A stretch of 64,000 nucleotides of DNA from Actinacidiphila alni (GTDB lineage Bacteria; Actinomycetota; Actinomycetes; Streptomycetales; Streptomycetaceae), in NCBI RefSeq assembly GCF_900112845.1, contig NZ_FONG01000003.1, positions 186,001 through 250,000 on the forward strand. Reading direction: 5' to 3'. The notes under the pieces are model-generated. The model made no database searches, was not told the DNA's origin, and worked only from the letters and a program-made list of their open reading frames with translations. The position numbers and the translations under genes were made by a program. Positions 42,903 to 51,763 of the stretch are shown piece after piece (position 1 is the first letter of the stretch; each line of letters begins with the position of its first letter).

Positions 42903-43490
42903 GTGACCACGACAGGGAAACCCGGCAAGGCGGCGAACGGCCATGCCCCTGACGTGGACGGCCTTCGCTGGCTGGTGCTCGTCTACAAGATCCCGGCCGA
43001 GCCCAGTCGCCTGCGGGCCGGGGTGTGGCGCAAGATCAAGAATCTTGGCGCCATCTATCTGCAGAACGCGGTCGCGGCCCTGCCGCACAGCGCCGGCGGG
43101 GAACGGGCCTTCCGGATGCTCCGTAACGAGATCACGGAGATGGGCGGCAGCGCCTTCCTGCTCGAATCCGACGTACTGTCCGGGAGCGCGGACGCGGTCG
43201 ACGCATTCAACGCCGCCCGGGACACCGAGTACGTCGAGATCGTCGACAAGTGCCAGGATTTCCTCAAGGAGATCGAGAAGGAGGAACGCGCCTCCCATTT
43301 CACCTTCGCCGAGCTGGAGGAGAACGACGAGGACCTGACCAAGCTGCGCACCTGGCTCGGCAAGGTCGAGGCGCGTGACCTGCTCGGTGCCTCGGGCCGG
43401 CCCGCCGCCAAGGAGGCCCTGCTCGCCTGCGAGCAGGTGCTCGAACGCTATGCGGCCCGCGTGTACGCCGAGGAGGAAGGCGCGCACTGA
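42903..43490 (+). CDS. ChrB N-terminal-domain protein
   Basis: A 195-residue protein matching the N-terminal domain of chromate-resistance regulator ChrB: LRWLVLVYKIPAEPSRLRAG, VWRKIKNLGAIYLQNAVAALP, then a helical region with CQDFLKEIEKEERASHFTFAELEE. The C-terminal ChrB domain is absent. Despite the family name, chromate function is not established for stand-alone copies. No crcB motif precedes it. It stands between riboswitch-controlled genes in the fluoride island. Confidence 0.8.
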   Translation: MTTTGKPGKAANGHAPDVDGLRWLVLVYKIPAEPSRLRAGVWRKIKNLGAIYLQNAVAALPHSAGGERAFRMLRNEITEMGGSAFLLESDVLSGSADAVDAFNAARDTEYVEIVDKCQDFLKEIEKEERASHFTFAELEENDEDLTKLRTWLGKVEARDLLGASGRPAAKEALLACEQVLERYAARVYAEEEGAH

Positions 43491-43597
43491 CCGGCTGGTT
43501 CACCGCCGTGATCGTGCCGAGCAGGACGAGGGGGCGCCGGTTGACGTGGCGGCGCCGTTCTTCACGGCCTGAGGCATGCGCCGGGCTCGGCCCGCCT

Positions 43598-44047
43598 TCA
43601 CCGGGTCGCGGTGGCGCTCACCAGGAGAACGGGCAGATCGGTGTCCTGGACCATGGCGCGGGCGACCGGGCCGAGGCCCGCGATGCGCAGGCGGCTGTCC
43701 TCGCCATGGCGCCCGACGACGACAAGATCGCAGCCGTGGTCCGTGGCGCAGGTGCGCAGATCGTCGGGGACATCGGTGTGCTCGCCCCATTCGAGGCGGA
43801 CATGGGCGCCACGAGTCGGTGCCGTGTGGACGCTTCGTGTGAACTGGTCCTCCAACCAGTCGCGTTGGGCCTCCATGTCGCGGCGCTGTTCGCCGCGGGT
43901 CTCGGCATGCTCCGGCGGTGTGAGGACTGCGCGGGCGATGACGGTGCCCTGGCCGTCCGCGAGGGACAGGGCTGTGACCAGGGCGGTATGGGCGGCCGGG
44001 GAGGCGTCCCAGCCGACCAGGATTCTGTGGAACGGGCCTGCGGGCAT
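43598..44047 (-). CDS. Universal stress protein (UspA family), last gene of the hyf-like operon
   Basis: A 149-residue single-domain USP: FHRILVGWDASPAAHTALVTA (strand 1), CDLVVVGRHGEDSRLRIAGLG with the ATP-loop pattern Gx2Gx9G partly kept, and LPVLLVSA at the end. It follows hyfB by 44 bp on the same strand and probably shares the operon governed by the fluoride riboswitch at 51621. ATG 44047 follows AAGGAGAACCCCGCG. Role: unknown stress adaptation, as usual for this family. Confidence 0.9.
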   Translation of the reverse strand: MPAGPFHRILVGWDASPAAHTALVTALSLADGQGTVIARAVLTPPEHAETRGEQRRDMEAQRDWLEDQFTRSVHTAPTRGAHVRLEWGEHTDVPDDLRTCATDHGCDLVVVGRHGEDSRLRIAGLGPVARAMVQDTDLPVLLVSATATR

Positions 44048-44091
44048 CGCGGGGTTCTCCTTCGTACCGGGCCGCGCGGGCGGTCCGGAGA

Positions 44092-46152
44092 TCATGCCAG
44101 GCCCGCAACGACTGCGAGCAGGGCGACCAGGACGATGAGCATGTAGGCGAGATAGGCGTCGAGGTGTCCGGACTGGAGCCGTTTGACGGTGATCACCAAG
44201 GCACGCAGAGGACGCAGAAGCGGACGGTAGACGTAGGTCTCGACCACTTCCACCACGTCCGACGAATAGTGGAGCACGCCGCTGGTCGCGACGGTCGTGG
44301 TCGGTTCGGGCGGTGCGGACGCGGGGGCCTTCGTCGGGCCGGCGCCCGTGCTGGTGCGGGTGCGGAGGACCCCCGCCAGGACACGGCGGGTCGGATTGGC
44401 GTATCCGAAGGGGGTGTACTGGTCGTCGCCGTGCACGCCACTGCTCGCCGAACGCCATGCGGGGGTGCGCCGTACGCGCAGCGCCGATCCGCGCGAGGCA
44501 CCGATCAGCAGGACGGCCACGACGGCGAGCAGCAGGGACGGCATCATGATCCACAGCCAGGTCGGGGAGAGGATCGAGAAGTCGGCGAAGACCGGCTGGA
44601 CGACCCAGGGCGATTTGAGCGCGCCCCGGCTGGTCGGCGCGGCCACCAGATCCCGCAGCCCGCGGGCCAGGACCCGGATCTCCAGGGGAGTGAGCGCGGC
44701 CAGTGCCAGACCGCCGACGGTCAGGACCAGCACACCGGCCCGGCCGGTCGGGCCCAGGTCGGCGTGGCGGGAGACCGCCCCCTTCGAGTCCTCGGTTCGT
44801 GGGCCGAGCACGATCATGCCGACGACCCGGACGAAGGTCACCGACGCGAAACCCGCCGTGAGAGCGACGAGCGCGCCCGCGACGGCGAAGGCGAGCGCGT
44901 ACGGGAGGTGCGGCAGCCGGAACTGCTGCATCAGGGATTCGAGCAGGAACCACTCGGAGACGAATCCGGTGGTCGGTGGCAACCCGGCCAGCGTCACCGC
45001 CCCCGCCGCGACCGCCACCCCGGACCACGGCGATCGGCGGCCGGCGCCGCGCAGCCGTTCCAGGTCGCCTGTCCCGGTGTCCGACTCCAGTCCGGCCGCC
45101 CCGGCGAACAGCAACGTCTTCGCGACGGCGTGGGCGACGATCTGCAGCGTCGCGGCGATCAGCCCGACAGCGGTGAGCCTGGCGTTGTCGCGGCACGCAC
45201 CGATCAGCGCCACCGCGTAACCCGTGCAGATCAGCCCCGCGTTCTCCACGCTGGAGTACGCGATGACCCGCTCCAGGCGGCCCTGCACGGCGGCGTGGGC
45301 GATTCCCAGCAGCGCGGTGAGCGAGGCGAGGATCAACAGGGTGACGGCGAGCCACACCGGTGGGCGGCCCAGCAGTTCCAGGGTGCGCCACAGCCCGTAG
45401 AAGCCGGCGTTGACCGCGACCCCGGCCATCAACTGCCGGAGCCCGGCAGGAGCGGCGGCGTATCCGCGGGGCATCCATACCTGCACCGGGACCAGCCCGA
45501 CCTTGATCACGAAGCCCGTGACCAACAGCACCCACACCGCACTGTGTACGGCGCCGGGTTGCAGATGGGTGAAGCCGGGCAGGGCGAAGCTCCCAGTCCG
45601 TGCCGACGCCAGCAACATCCCCAGCATCAAGGCGGCCCCGGACGCCTTGCCGAAGCCGACGGTGGCCAACGCCGCGCCTGTACGGCGCCGTTCGGCCGCC
45701 GTGAGCAGATAGAAGGCGAGCGTCAGCGACTCCCATGCCAGCAGGAACAGGAAGACATTGTCCGCACTCTCCACCACGGCGACCGAGGCGAGCAGCAGTG
45801 CCGCGTACGCGGCAGGCCCCCGCCCCGCGGGCCTGCCCGGTGCCCAGCCTCCGGCGGTCAGGCAGGCGCCGACCGCGACGGCGAAGGTGAGCAGCCAGAA
45901 CAGCCCGGAAAGCCGGTCCACCGCGAGCCCGCTGTCGCCGAAGCCGAGCCACTGGCCGAAGCCCAGCCGTGGGATCTCCTGTTCGCCCCGTAGCGCGAGC
46001 GCGCCCACGGCGGCGAGACAGCCCGAGCCGCCCGCGCACAGAAGGTAGGGGAGGGCCGCGTGCCAAGCGCTGCCGCGGACAGGTCTCGGCAGCAGATCAA
46101 GCACGGCCGCTGCCGCGAACAGCAGCATTCCGACAAGGATCGCAGTGTTCAT
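44092..46152 (-). CDS. hyfB: Hydrogenase-4-like antiporter subunit (HyfB/NuoL-like)
   Basis: A 686-residue membrane protein with about 15 or more transmembrane segments, of the proton-conducting (Mrp antiporter/NuoL/N/M) family: VFLFLLAWESLTLAFYLL (Glu of TM5), FVIKVGLVPVQVWMPRGYAAAP (Lys of TM7), VIAYSSVENAGLI and VAHAVAKTLLFAGA. The C-terminal part (about 560-686) is a soluble Pro/Thr-rich loop and a final transmembrane helix. It overlaps the preceding ferredoxin/NuoB-like gene by 4 bp (ATGA). It probably moves protons or sodium across the membrane. Confidence 0.88.
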   Translation of the reverse strand: MNTAILVGMLLFAAAAVLDLLPRPVRGSAWHAALPYLLCAGGSGCLAAVGALALRGEQEIPRLGFGQWLGFGDSGLAVDRLSGLFWLLTFAVAVGACLTAGGWAPGRPAGRGPAAYAALLLASVAVVESADNVFLFLLAWESLTLAFYLLTAAERRRTGAALATVGFGKASGAALMLGMLLASARTGSFALPGFTHLQPGAVHSAVWVLLVTGFVIKVGLVPVQVWMPRGYAAAPAGLRQLMAGVAVNAGFYGLWRTLELLGRPPVWLAVTLLILASLTALLGIAHAAVQGRLERVIAYSSVENAGLICTGYAVALIGACRDNARLTAVGLIAATLQIVAHAVAKTLLFAGAAGLESDTGTGDLERLRGAGRRSPWSGVAVAAGAVTLAGLPPTTGFVSEWFLLESLMQQFRLPHLPYALAFAVAGALVALTAGFASVTFVRVVGMIVLGPRTEDSKGAVSRHADLGPTGRAGVLVLTVGGLALAALTPLEIRVLARGLRDLVAAPTSRGALKSPWVVQPVFADFSILSPTWLWIMMPSLLLAVVAVLLIGASRGSALRVRRTPAWRSASSGVHGDDQYTPFGYANPTRRVLAGVLRTRTSTGAGPTKAPASAPPEPTTTVATSGVLHYSSDVVEVVETYVYRPLLRPLRALVITVKRLQSGHLDAYLAYMLIVLVALLAVVAGLA

Positions 46153-46934
46153 CGCGCCGCCTCCGACCCGCTGAGCCGGCCGGTGGCAAGGAGCAGCGCG
46201 TGCAGCAGCGAGAAGGGGCTGGGCGGCGATCCGGGCACCCAGATGTCCACGTCCGCCAGCGGCGCCACACCCCCGTGCGTGGCGTAGGAGTCGGCGAAGA
46301 CACCGCCGCCGCACGCGTCCGTGCCGGCGGCGATCACCACGACCGGTCGCGCCGTCGCCTCGTAGGTGCGGCGCAGCGGGGCCGCCATGCCGCGCGCCCC
46401 TGCGCCGGTGACGAGCAGCACGTCGGCATGGCGGGGGCTCGCGGTGAAGAACATGCCGAGCCGGTGAATGTCGTAGACCGGATTGGTCAGGGCGGCGATC
46501 TCCCACTCCTCGCTTCCGTCGGAGCCCGCGTCGACGTGCCGGATGTGCAGGGAACGCCGGAACCGCGCGGTACGGGCGGCGAGTTCGGCGCGCGTCCGTT
46601 CGAGCGACGCTTCGTCCTCCTCCGCACGAGGTACGACCAGGGCGGTACGGGCGATGACGGCGGTAGCGGTCCCCGCCGCCTCGGCGAAAGCGTCGGGTCG
46701 CAGCCGGATGCAGCGGCGGCACATCACGCAGCGCCCGCGATCGACGCGCGTCCCGTCGGCGCCGGAGGCGATTGCGCCCGTCGGGCACAGGGCCGCGGCC
46801 TCGGCGGGGTCCGGTGGCGGGAGACCGGGACGTACGGCGACGGCGGCGGGAAAGCCGTCGGCGTACGCGTCCGGCCGGGCGGGGTATCGGGTCGTGACCA
46901 CACCTTCGCGCAGGCCGCGCAGGAACCAGGGCAT
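46149..46934 (-). CDS. Ferredoxin-like / NuoB-like fusion subunit of the hyf-like complex
   Basis: A 261-residue fusion. The N-terminal part (about 1-100) resembles HyfH: CPTGAI and RCVMCRRCIRLRP hold four Cys able to bind one [4Fe-4S] cluster. The C-terminal part (about 125-261) resembles HyfI/NuoB: HIRHVDAGSDGSEEWEIAAL, YDIHRLGMFFTASPRHADVLLVTG and GTDACGGGVF. Where NuoB has adjacent-cluster cysteines (GSCNGCE-type), it has SDGSEE, so the proximal cluster site is damaged and only one Cys is kept. ATG 46934 directly follows the stop of hyfG. Confidence 0.82.
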   Translation of the reverse strand: MPWFLRGLREGVVTTRYPARPDAYADGFPAAVAVRPGLPPPDPAEAAALCPTGAIASGADGTRVDRGRCVMCRRCIRLRPDAFAEAAGTATAVIARTALVVPRAEEDEASLERTRAELAARTARFRRSLHIRHVDAGSDGSEEWEIAALTNPVYDIHRLGMFFTASPRHADVLLVTGAGARGMAAPLRRTYEATARPVVVIAAGTDACGGGVFADSYATHGGVAPLADVDIWVPGSPPSPFSLLHALLLATGRLSGSEAAR

Positions 46935-48455
46935 CTACACCGCCACCCCTGCGATGGACAGGCCGAAGCTCGCCTCGATGAACGGGAAGTCGGTGAGGAT
47001 GTCGCCGGCGAACACCTCGTGGAACAGCACGAGATTGTGGAAGGACGCCGAGCGCGGGGCGCACCGAACAACCCGGCCCCGGTCGAAGCGCAGCACGTAC
47101 AGGGTTTCGCCCTGCGGCCCCTCGGCCCACCCGGCGCTCTCCCCGCTGAGGTCGTCGGGAAGGGGGACGGACAGCGGTGAGCCGTCGGGCAGAGCGCGTA
47201 GTTCGTCCACGACTTGGCTCAACAGCGCGAAGGAATGGGTGAGTTCGTGGCCGCGAACCCGCGTGCGGGCCATCACATCGCCTTCCGTGTATTGCGGTGG
47301 CGGCCCGAGCGCCAGCGAACCGTAGGCGTCGTACGGGCGGTCGGTCCGGGCGTCCTCGGCGCAGCCGGACGCCCTGCCGATCGGGCCGAGGGCGCCGTGG
47401 CGGCGGGCGACCGGCATCGGGAGCGGACCGGTTCCGCGCAGCCGGTCGAGGAAGGACGGCGTGCCCATCGCGGCCCGCCAGTCGGCGGTGACGGCCGAGT
47501 GCAACCGGTCGAGTTCGGCCCCGAGTTCACCGGGCGGGACTGCGGGCAGCGCCCGTACGCCGCCGGGCATGACGACGCTTCGGCCGAAGCGGCTGCCGCA
47601 CAGCCTGCCGTTGAGCCGCAGCACGCGCTCTTTGTGCACGCCGAAGCGGGCGGTCGCCACAGCGAGCCCCGCGGCGTCGGTGAGTTTGAGCATGACGTCG
47701 AGGTGATTGGCGATCCGTTCCAGTTCGGCGTAGAGGACCCGTACGAGTCGTCCGGCCCATGGCACATCGACGCGGGCGCAGGTTTCCGCGGCATGGCAGA
47801 AGGCCAGCGCGTGGGCGACCGACGCGATGCCCTCGACGCGTTCGGCGATCAGCACGCCCTCGTCCACCGTGCGCCGCTCGAATGCCTTGGACACTCCGCG
47901 GTGCTTGTGGAAGACCCGGATCTGCACCCGCGGGATGTCTTCACCCGGGGTCTCCACGAGGTACTCCACCGACTCCAGCACTCCGGAGCGGACCGGGCCG
48001 TGCGGGATGGTGAAGACGCCGGGCCCGGTGAGGGCCCGGGGGAGGGCGCTCTCCTCCGGGTCGATCGGTTGCGGACGGTGCGCGGTGCCGGGCAGCGGCG
48101 CGTGCCCGGGGTCGCGCAGCGGCAGCAGCAGGGGATCGAGCCGGGGGTGTCCTTGAGGGACGACGCCGAACAGATCGTGCAGGACCCGCTCGTACCAGAA
48201 GGCGGCGGGCAGGTCGGTGGTGAGCGCGGGATATTGGAGTCCACCCGCCGCCAGGTCGGTGTGCAGGACGAGCGGTTCCGGCGCCTGGCCGGGAAAGAGG
48301 TAGGCGGAAAGGCGTACTCCGCCATCGCTCTCGGCGGAGCCGAACAGCCCCGCGAAACGTGCTCCTTGGTCCCCGGCGACCAGTCGTGTCACCTCGTGGC
48401 GCCACCGGTCCGGCGGAAACGAGGTGGCCGGGGACGTCTGCCGCGGTGCCGTCAT
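46935..48455 (-). CDS. hyfG: Hydrogenase-4 large-subunit-like protein lacking nickel ligands (HyfG-like)
   Basis: A 506-residue protein fusing a NuoC-like N-terminal part (HDLFGVVPQGHPRLDPLLLP) to a NuoD/HycE-like large subunit. In true group-4 hydrogenases the N-terminal motif is RxCGxC; here it reads AERVEGIASVAHALAFCHAAE-like with Glu and Ala in place of both Cys. The C-terminal DPCxxC is also gone: it ends DFPFIEASFGLSIAGVAV. It therefore cannot hold a NiFe centre and resembles the energy-converting hydrogenase-related complexes and complex I. ATG 48455 overlaps the hyfF stop. Confidence 0.87.
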   Translation of the reverse strand: MTAPRQTSPATSFPPDRWRHEVTRLVAGDQGARFAGLFGSAESDGGVRLSAYLFPGQAPEPLVLHTDLAAGGLQYPALTTDLPAAFWYERVLHDLFGVVPQGHPRLDPLLLPLRDPGHAPLPGTAHRPQPIDPEESALPRALTGPGVFTIPHGPVRSGVLESVEYLVETPGEDIPRVQIRVFHKHRGVSKAFERRTVDEGVLIAERVEGIASVAHALAFCHAAETCARVDVPWAGRLVRVLYAELERIANHLDVMLKLTDAAGLAVATARFGVHKERVLRLNGRLCGSRFGRSVVMPGGVRALPAVPPGELGAELDRLHSAVTADWRAAMGTPSFLDRLRGTGPLPMPVARRHGALGPIGRASGCAEDARTDRPYDAYGSLALGPPPQYTEGDVMARTRVRGHELTHSFALLSQVVDELRALPDGSPLSVPLPDDLSGESAGWAEGPQGETLYVLRFDRGRVVRCAPRSASFHNLVLFHEVFAGDILTDFPFIEASFGLSIAGVAV

Positions 48456-49918
48456 GCCCGCCCTCCCAGTTCGGCCGCGCCTCGTGACAGCAGGTGCGCG
48501 AGGTCTGCCGGCGGATGCAGCCCGAGTACGACGAGCGCGATCACCCCGGCAAGCACCGGCGCCACCATCCACACGCTCGGTTCGCCCCGGTCCGGCCGCC
48601 CGGAGCCTGCCGTCGCCGGGGTCATCACGATGCGGGTGGCGGCGACCGCGAGCCCCATGAAGGCCAGCGTCACCAGGACGACGAGGACGGCCGCGGGACC
48701 GTAGCGATCGGCCCGCAGCCCGCCGGCGACGATCTGGAACTCGCTGCGGAAGATGCCGAACGGCGGCATCGCCGACAGGGCGAGAATCGCGGCGAGGAAC
48801 AACGGCGCCGACCAGGGCAGCAGTTCGGCGCCGCCCCGCAACTGCCCGATTTCCTTCGTGCGGTACTTGCGCACCAGCGCGCCGGCCCCCATGAAAGCGT
48901 TGCCCTTGGCCGCAGCGTGCGCCAGGACGTGCAGCAGCACTCCTGCCGAGGCGAGCGGTGCGCCGAAGCTGACGCCGATGGCGAGGATGCCCATGTGCTC
49001 GACGCTGGAGTACGCCAGCAGCCGTTTGATGTCGTGCTGATCGAGCAGGTAGAGCGCGGCCAACAGCAGCGAGGCGATGCCGAAGACCAGGAGGACCGTC
49101 TGCGGGAAGCGCGGTCCCAGGCAGGCCGTGGCGACCTGGAAGTAGCGCAGCACGGCGTAGAAGCTGACGGCCAGCAGCGAACCCGACAGCATCGCCGAGA
49201 CGGGGGTGGGCGCCTCCGCGTGGGCGTCCGGCAGCCAGGTGTGAACGGGCACCAGGCCGACCTTGGTGCCGAAGCCGAGGACGGCCAGCACGAAGGACAA
49301 CCGTACCGCCGTGTGCGGCAGGTGCGGGGCCGCGTTGAGGAGCGGGGGGAACGCCAGGTCGTAGGTCTGGCCCAGTTCCTGCGCGCCGGCGTAGTACATG
49401 AAGATGGTCGCCAGCAGCGCCACGCCCAAGCCGACGGAGGCGATCAGTACGTACTTCCAGGCCGCCTCGGTGGCGCCCTCGGTGTTCTCCACGGCGACCA
49501 GCAGTGCGGAGACCACCGTGGTGATCTCGACCGCGACCCACAGCAGTGCCAGACCGTCGACCAGCGGCGCGCAGAGCATGGACCAGGCGAAGAGATTGAA
49601 GCCGAGGTAGAAGCGGCGGGCGTAGCGGGGGAAGTCGTGCGCCTTCTCGTCGTGGCGCAGATAGCCGATGCTGTGCGCGCCGCAGGTGGCGTAGACGAAC
49701 GCGGTGGCCAGGACGAACACCGTGGACAGGGCGTCGGTGCGCAGGATGCCGATGTGCACGTCACCGTGGGAGGCGTGCGGCACGAGGGCGAGTGCGAGGC
49801 CGAGACACACGATGCCCGAGGCCACGGTGAGGCCCTGAACGATCCGCGGTGGCGCGATGAGGGCAGCGGCGGCCGGAAGGAGCGGCACGAGGGCCAGCAG
49901 GACGAGGACGGTGGTCAT
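48452..49918 (-). CDS. hyfF: Hydrogenase-4-like antiporter subunit (HyfF/NuoN-like)
   Basis: A 488-residue membrane protein of the proton-conducting membrane transporter family with about 14 transmembrane segments: LALLWVAVEITTVVSALLVA (TM5 Glu), FGTKVGLVPVHTWLPDAHAEAPTPVSAMLSG (TM7 Lys region), LLAYSSVEHMGILAIG, HAAAKGNAFMGAG and SAMPPFGIFRSEF. Matches HyfF well. Second antiporter-like subunit in the complex, so two ion channels are expected. ATG 49918 is 7 bp after the hyfE stop. Confidence 0.92.
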   Translation of the reverse strand: MTTVLVLLALVPLLPAAAALIAPPRIVQGLTVASGIVCLGLALALVPHASHGDVHIGILRTDALSTVFVLATAFVYATCGAHSIGYLRHDEKAHDFPRYARRFYLGFNLFAWSMLCAPLVDGLALLWVAVEITTVVSALLVAVENTEGATEAAWKYVLIASVGLGVALLATIFMYYAGAQELGQTYDLAFPPLLNAAPHLPHTAVRLSFVLAVLGFGTKVGLVPVHTWLPDAHAEAPTPVSAMLSGSLLAVSFYAVLRYFQVATACLGPRFPQTVLLVFGIASLLLAALYLLDQHDIKRLLAYSSVEHMGILAIGVSFGAPLASAGVLLHVLAHAAAKGNAFMGAGALVRKYRTKEIGQLRGGAELLPWSAPLFLAAILALSAMPPFGIFRSEFQIVAGGLRADRYGPAAVLVVLVTLAFMGLAVAATRIVMTPATAGSGRPDRGEPSVWMVAPVLAGVIALVVLGLHPPADLAHLLSRGAAELGGRA

Positions 49919-49924
49919 GCCCGC

Positions 49925-50608
49925 TCACCCGCGCAGACTGGTCAGCGAGGCGGTGGACAGGGACGACGTTCTGTGGTGGTGGACACGCATCAGCACGCCG
50001 AACACCACGACGGCCACCAACAGGTCGAAGAGGAACGCCACTTCGATGATCAGCGGCATTCCGGCGGCCACCACGAGCGAGGCCAGGGACACCCCGTTCT
50101 CCAGCGAGAAGAAGCCCACGGCCTGGGAGACGACGTCCCGGCGGACGATCATCAGCACGAACGCGACCAGCACGATCGACATCGACAGGCCGAGCGCCGC
50201 CTGCGGCAGATACGGGCTGCTGATGTCGAGCGAACCGACGGCGAAGAACCCGACACCGGCGAGCGCCAGGGACAGCAGCGTCGCACTCGCCGCGCCGATC
50301 GCCCCGGAGCCCGCGATCTCCGCCCCCGCGTCCCGCAGCAGCCGGGTGATCACCCACGGCACGGCGATCACCTTCAACGCCAGCGACACGGCGGCCAGGG
50401 CGTACAGTTCCGGCAGCTCCCGGTCGGCTGCCACGATCGCCGCGAGCCCGGACACCAGCAGCGACTGCACCGCGTACAGCCGCACCTGGGACCGGGACAG
50501 GGTCGCGCGGAGCATCGCGAATTCGGTGAGCAGCAGCAGGACCGCGACGGTGTTGGTGGCGCCCTCGAAGGTGGTCGGGGCACTGTCGGCGGCGAGCGGG
50601 ACGGGCAT
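49925..50608 (-). CDS. hyfE: Hydrogenase-4-like subunit HyfE
   Basis: A 227-residue membrane protein with about six transmembrane segments: LLLLTEFAMLRATLSRSQVRLYAVQSLLVSG, VVSQAVGFFSLENGVSLASL and EVAFLFDLLVAVVVFGVLM, matching HyfE, a NuoK-like subunit; conserved Glu residues in FSLENG and the last helix fit ion transfer. Start ATG overlaps the hyfC stop (TGATG). Confidence 0.9.
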   Translation of the reverse strand: MPVPLAADSAPTTFEGATNTVAVLLLLTEFAMLRATLSRSQVRLYAVQSLLVSGLAAIVAADRELPELYALAAVSLALKVIAVPWVITRLLRDAGAEIAGSGAIGAASATLLSLALAGVGFFAVGSLDISSPYLPQAALGLSMSIVLVAFVLMIVRRDVVSQAVGFFSLENGVSLASLVVAAGMPLIIEVAFLFDLLVAVVVFGVLMRVHHHRTSSLSTASLTSLRG

Positions 50609-51570
50609 CAGCCGCCTCCCAGATAGAGGGTGAACACGGCCAGGACCGCCAGCAGGAACGCCGCCGACACGAATTCGGTGATTTTGAACAGCCGCAGTTT
50701 GGCGAAGGTGTTGTCGATGACCGCCACGACCAGGCCGAGCACGAGTGCCTTGCCCAGCAGCGCGAGGACCGCCAGCGCCACGGGTCCGGCCGAGGTGCCG
50801 GAGGCCAGGCCCCAGGGCGCCAGGAACACATCGATGAGGATCGTGTAGAGGATGAGTTGCTTGCACGCCGAACCCCACTTGAGCAGGGCGAAATACGGCC
50901 CGGAGTGCTCCAGGGCGCGGGCCTCCTCGATCATCCCGAACTCGTTGGTGCCGGTGTGCGTCTCCACCGGGATACGGGCGGTCTCGTAGAGGATCACCAG
51001 GAACAGCGCGGCGCTGGCCAGCAGATGGGCCGGTCGGATGATCTGATCCGCCGAGGACCGTACGGTGGCGGCCTGCGCGTACGGCAGATCCGTGGTGGTG
51101 ACCAGCGCGACGGTGAAGACGACGAAGAGCACAACGGGTTCGGTGATCGCGCCGAACGTCTTGGAGCGGCTCGCGCCGAGCTGCGCGTAGGGCGCGCCGG
51201 TTTCGGCGGCGGCGACCGCGACGCAGAAGCTCGCCAGTGACAGCAGGAAGCCGCCGCCGATGATGTCGCCCATGTAGCCCAGCGGGAGCCCGAACGAGGT
51301 GAGGACCGGAATCAGCAGCGGCACCGTGAGATAGCAGGTCATCGCGATGACCGGTGCCAGCAGAAAGAAGCGGCTCGCCCCTTCCGGCGCCAGCGACTCC
51401 TTGCCGAACAGTTTGGCGAGGTCGTAATACGGCTGGAGTACGCGCGGGCCACGCCGCCCCTGCATGCGCGCCTCGGCCTTGGCGATCGCACCGGACAGGC
51501 CGGGGGCGGCGACCAGTACGGTCAGCGGTTGGAGAACCTGTACCAGGGGAACGGGCAGTACAGCGCTCAT
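50608..51570 (-). CDS. hyfC: Hydrogenase-4-like subunit HyfC (NuoH-like)
   Basis: A 320-residue NuoH/HycD-type membrane subunit with eight transmembrane segments: GAIAKAEARMQGRRGPRVLQPYYDLAKLF (first loop), VVLFVVFTVALVTT, ARIPVETHTGTNEFGMIEEARALEHSG (third loop with conserved Glu) and ITEFVSAAFLLAVL. It begins the operon hyfC-hyfE-hyfF-hyfG-(H/I)-hyfB-usp. ATG 51570 has GGAGG 13-9 bases upstream; this SD is sequestered in the alternative pairing of the fluoride riboswitch at 51621. Confidence 0.92.
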   Translation of the reverse strand: MSAVLPVPLVQVLQPLTVLVAAPGLSGAIAKAEARMQGRRGPRVLQPYYDLAKLFGKESLAPEGASRFFLLAPVIAMTCYLTVPLLIPVLTSFGLPLGYMGDIIGGGFLLSLASFCVAVAAAETGAPYAQLGASRSKTFGAITEPVVLFVVFTVALVTTTDLPYAQAATVRSSADQIIRPAHLLASAALFLVILYETARIPVETHTGTNEFGMIEEARALEHSGPYFALLKWGSACKQLILYTILIDVFLAPWGLASGTSAGPVALAVLALLGKALVLGLVVAVIDNTFAKLRLFKITEFVSAAFLLAVLAVFTLYLGGG

Positions 51571-51579
51571 TCGCGGGCC

Positions 51580-51673
51580 TCCACCGGACACGGGCACCGG
51601 AGATCCGGTGCGGATTTGTCGGTAGAAGCCATCAGCGGCGCACAACCGCGGTTGAAGGCGAGCCTCATCGCCT
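51580..51673 (-). promoter_or_regulatory. Fluoride riboswitch 3 (crcB motif) upstream of hyf-like operon
   Basis: Minus strand from 51673: AGGCGATGAGGCTCGCCT (P1 loop GAGGCU), TCAACCGCGG ... CCGC (P3), TGATGGCTTCTACC to 51621. Loop GAGGCU pairs with GGCUUC for the pseudoknot. Downstream, a perfect hairpin GCACCGG-ATCT-CCGGTGC separates it from GGTGGAGG; CUUCUACCG can pair over nine positions with CGGUGGAGG, which contains the SD. This is the best agreement with the textbook aptamer in the window. Confidence 0.95.
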
Positions 51674-51763
51674 GGGTCCCATGGTGGGCGCACCCCCGTC
51701 ACCCGTCAACGGGCCGCGCGGCACGTCACCCGATCGCCTACGAGACGTGTCGCCGGACCGTGG

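Noticed and set aside
46935..48455. Calling the hyfG product a NiFe hydrogenase large subunit.
   Set aside because: Both nickel-binding Cys pairs are missing at the positions where they should be.
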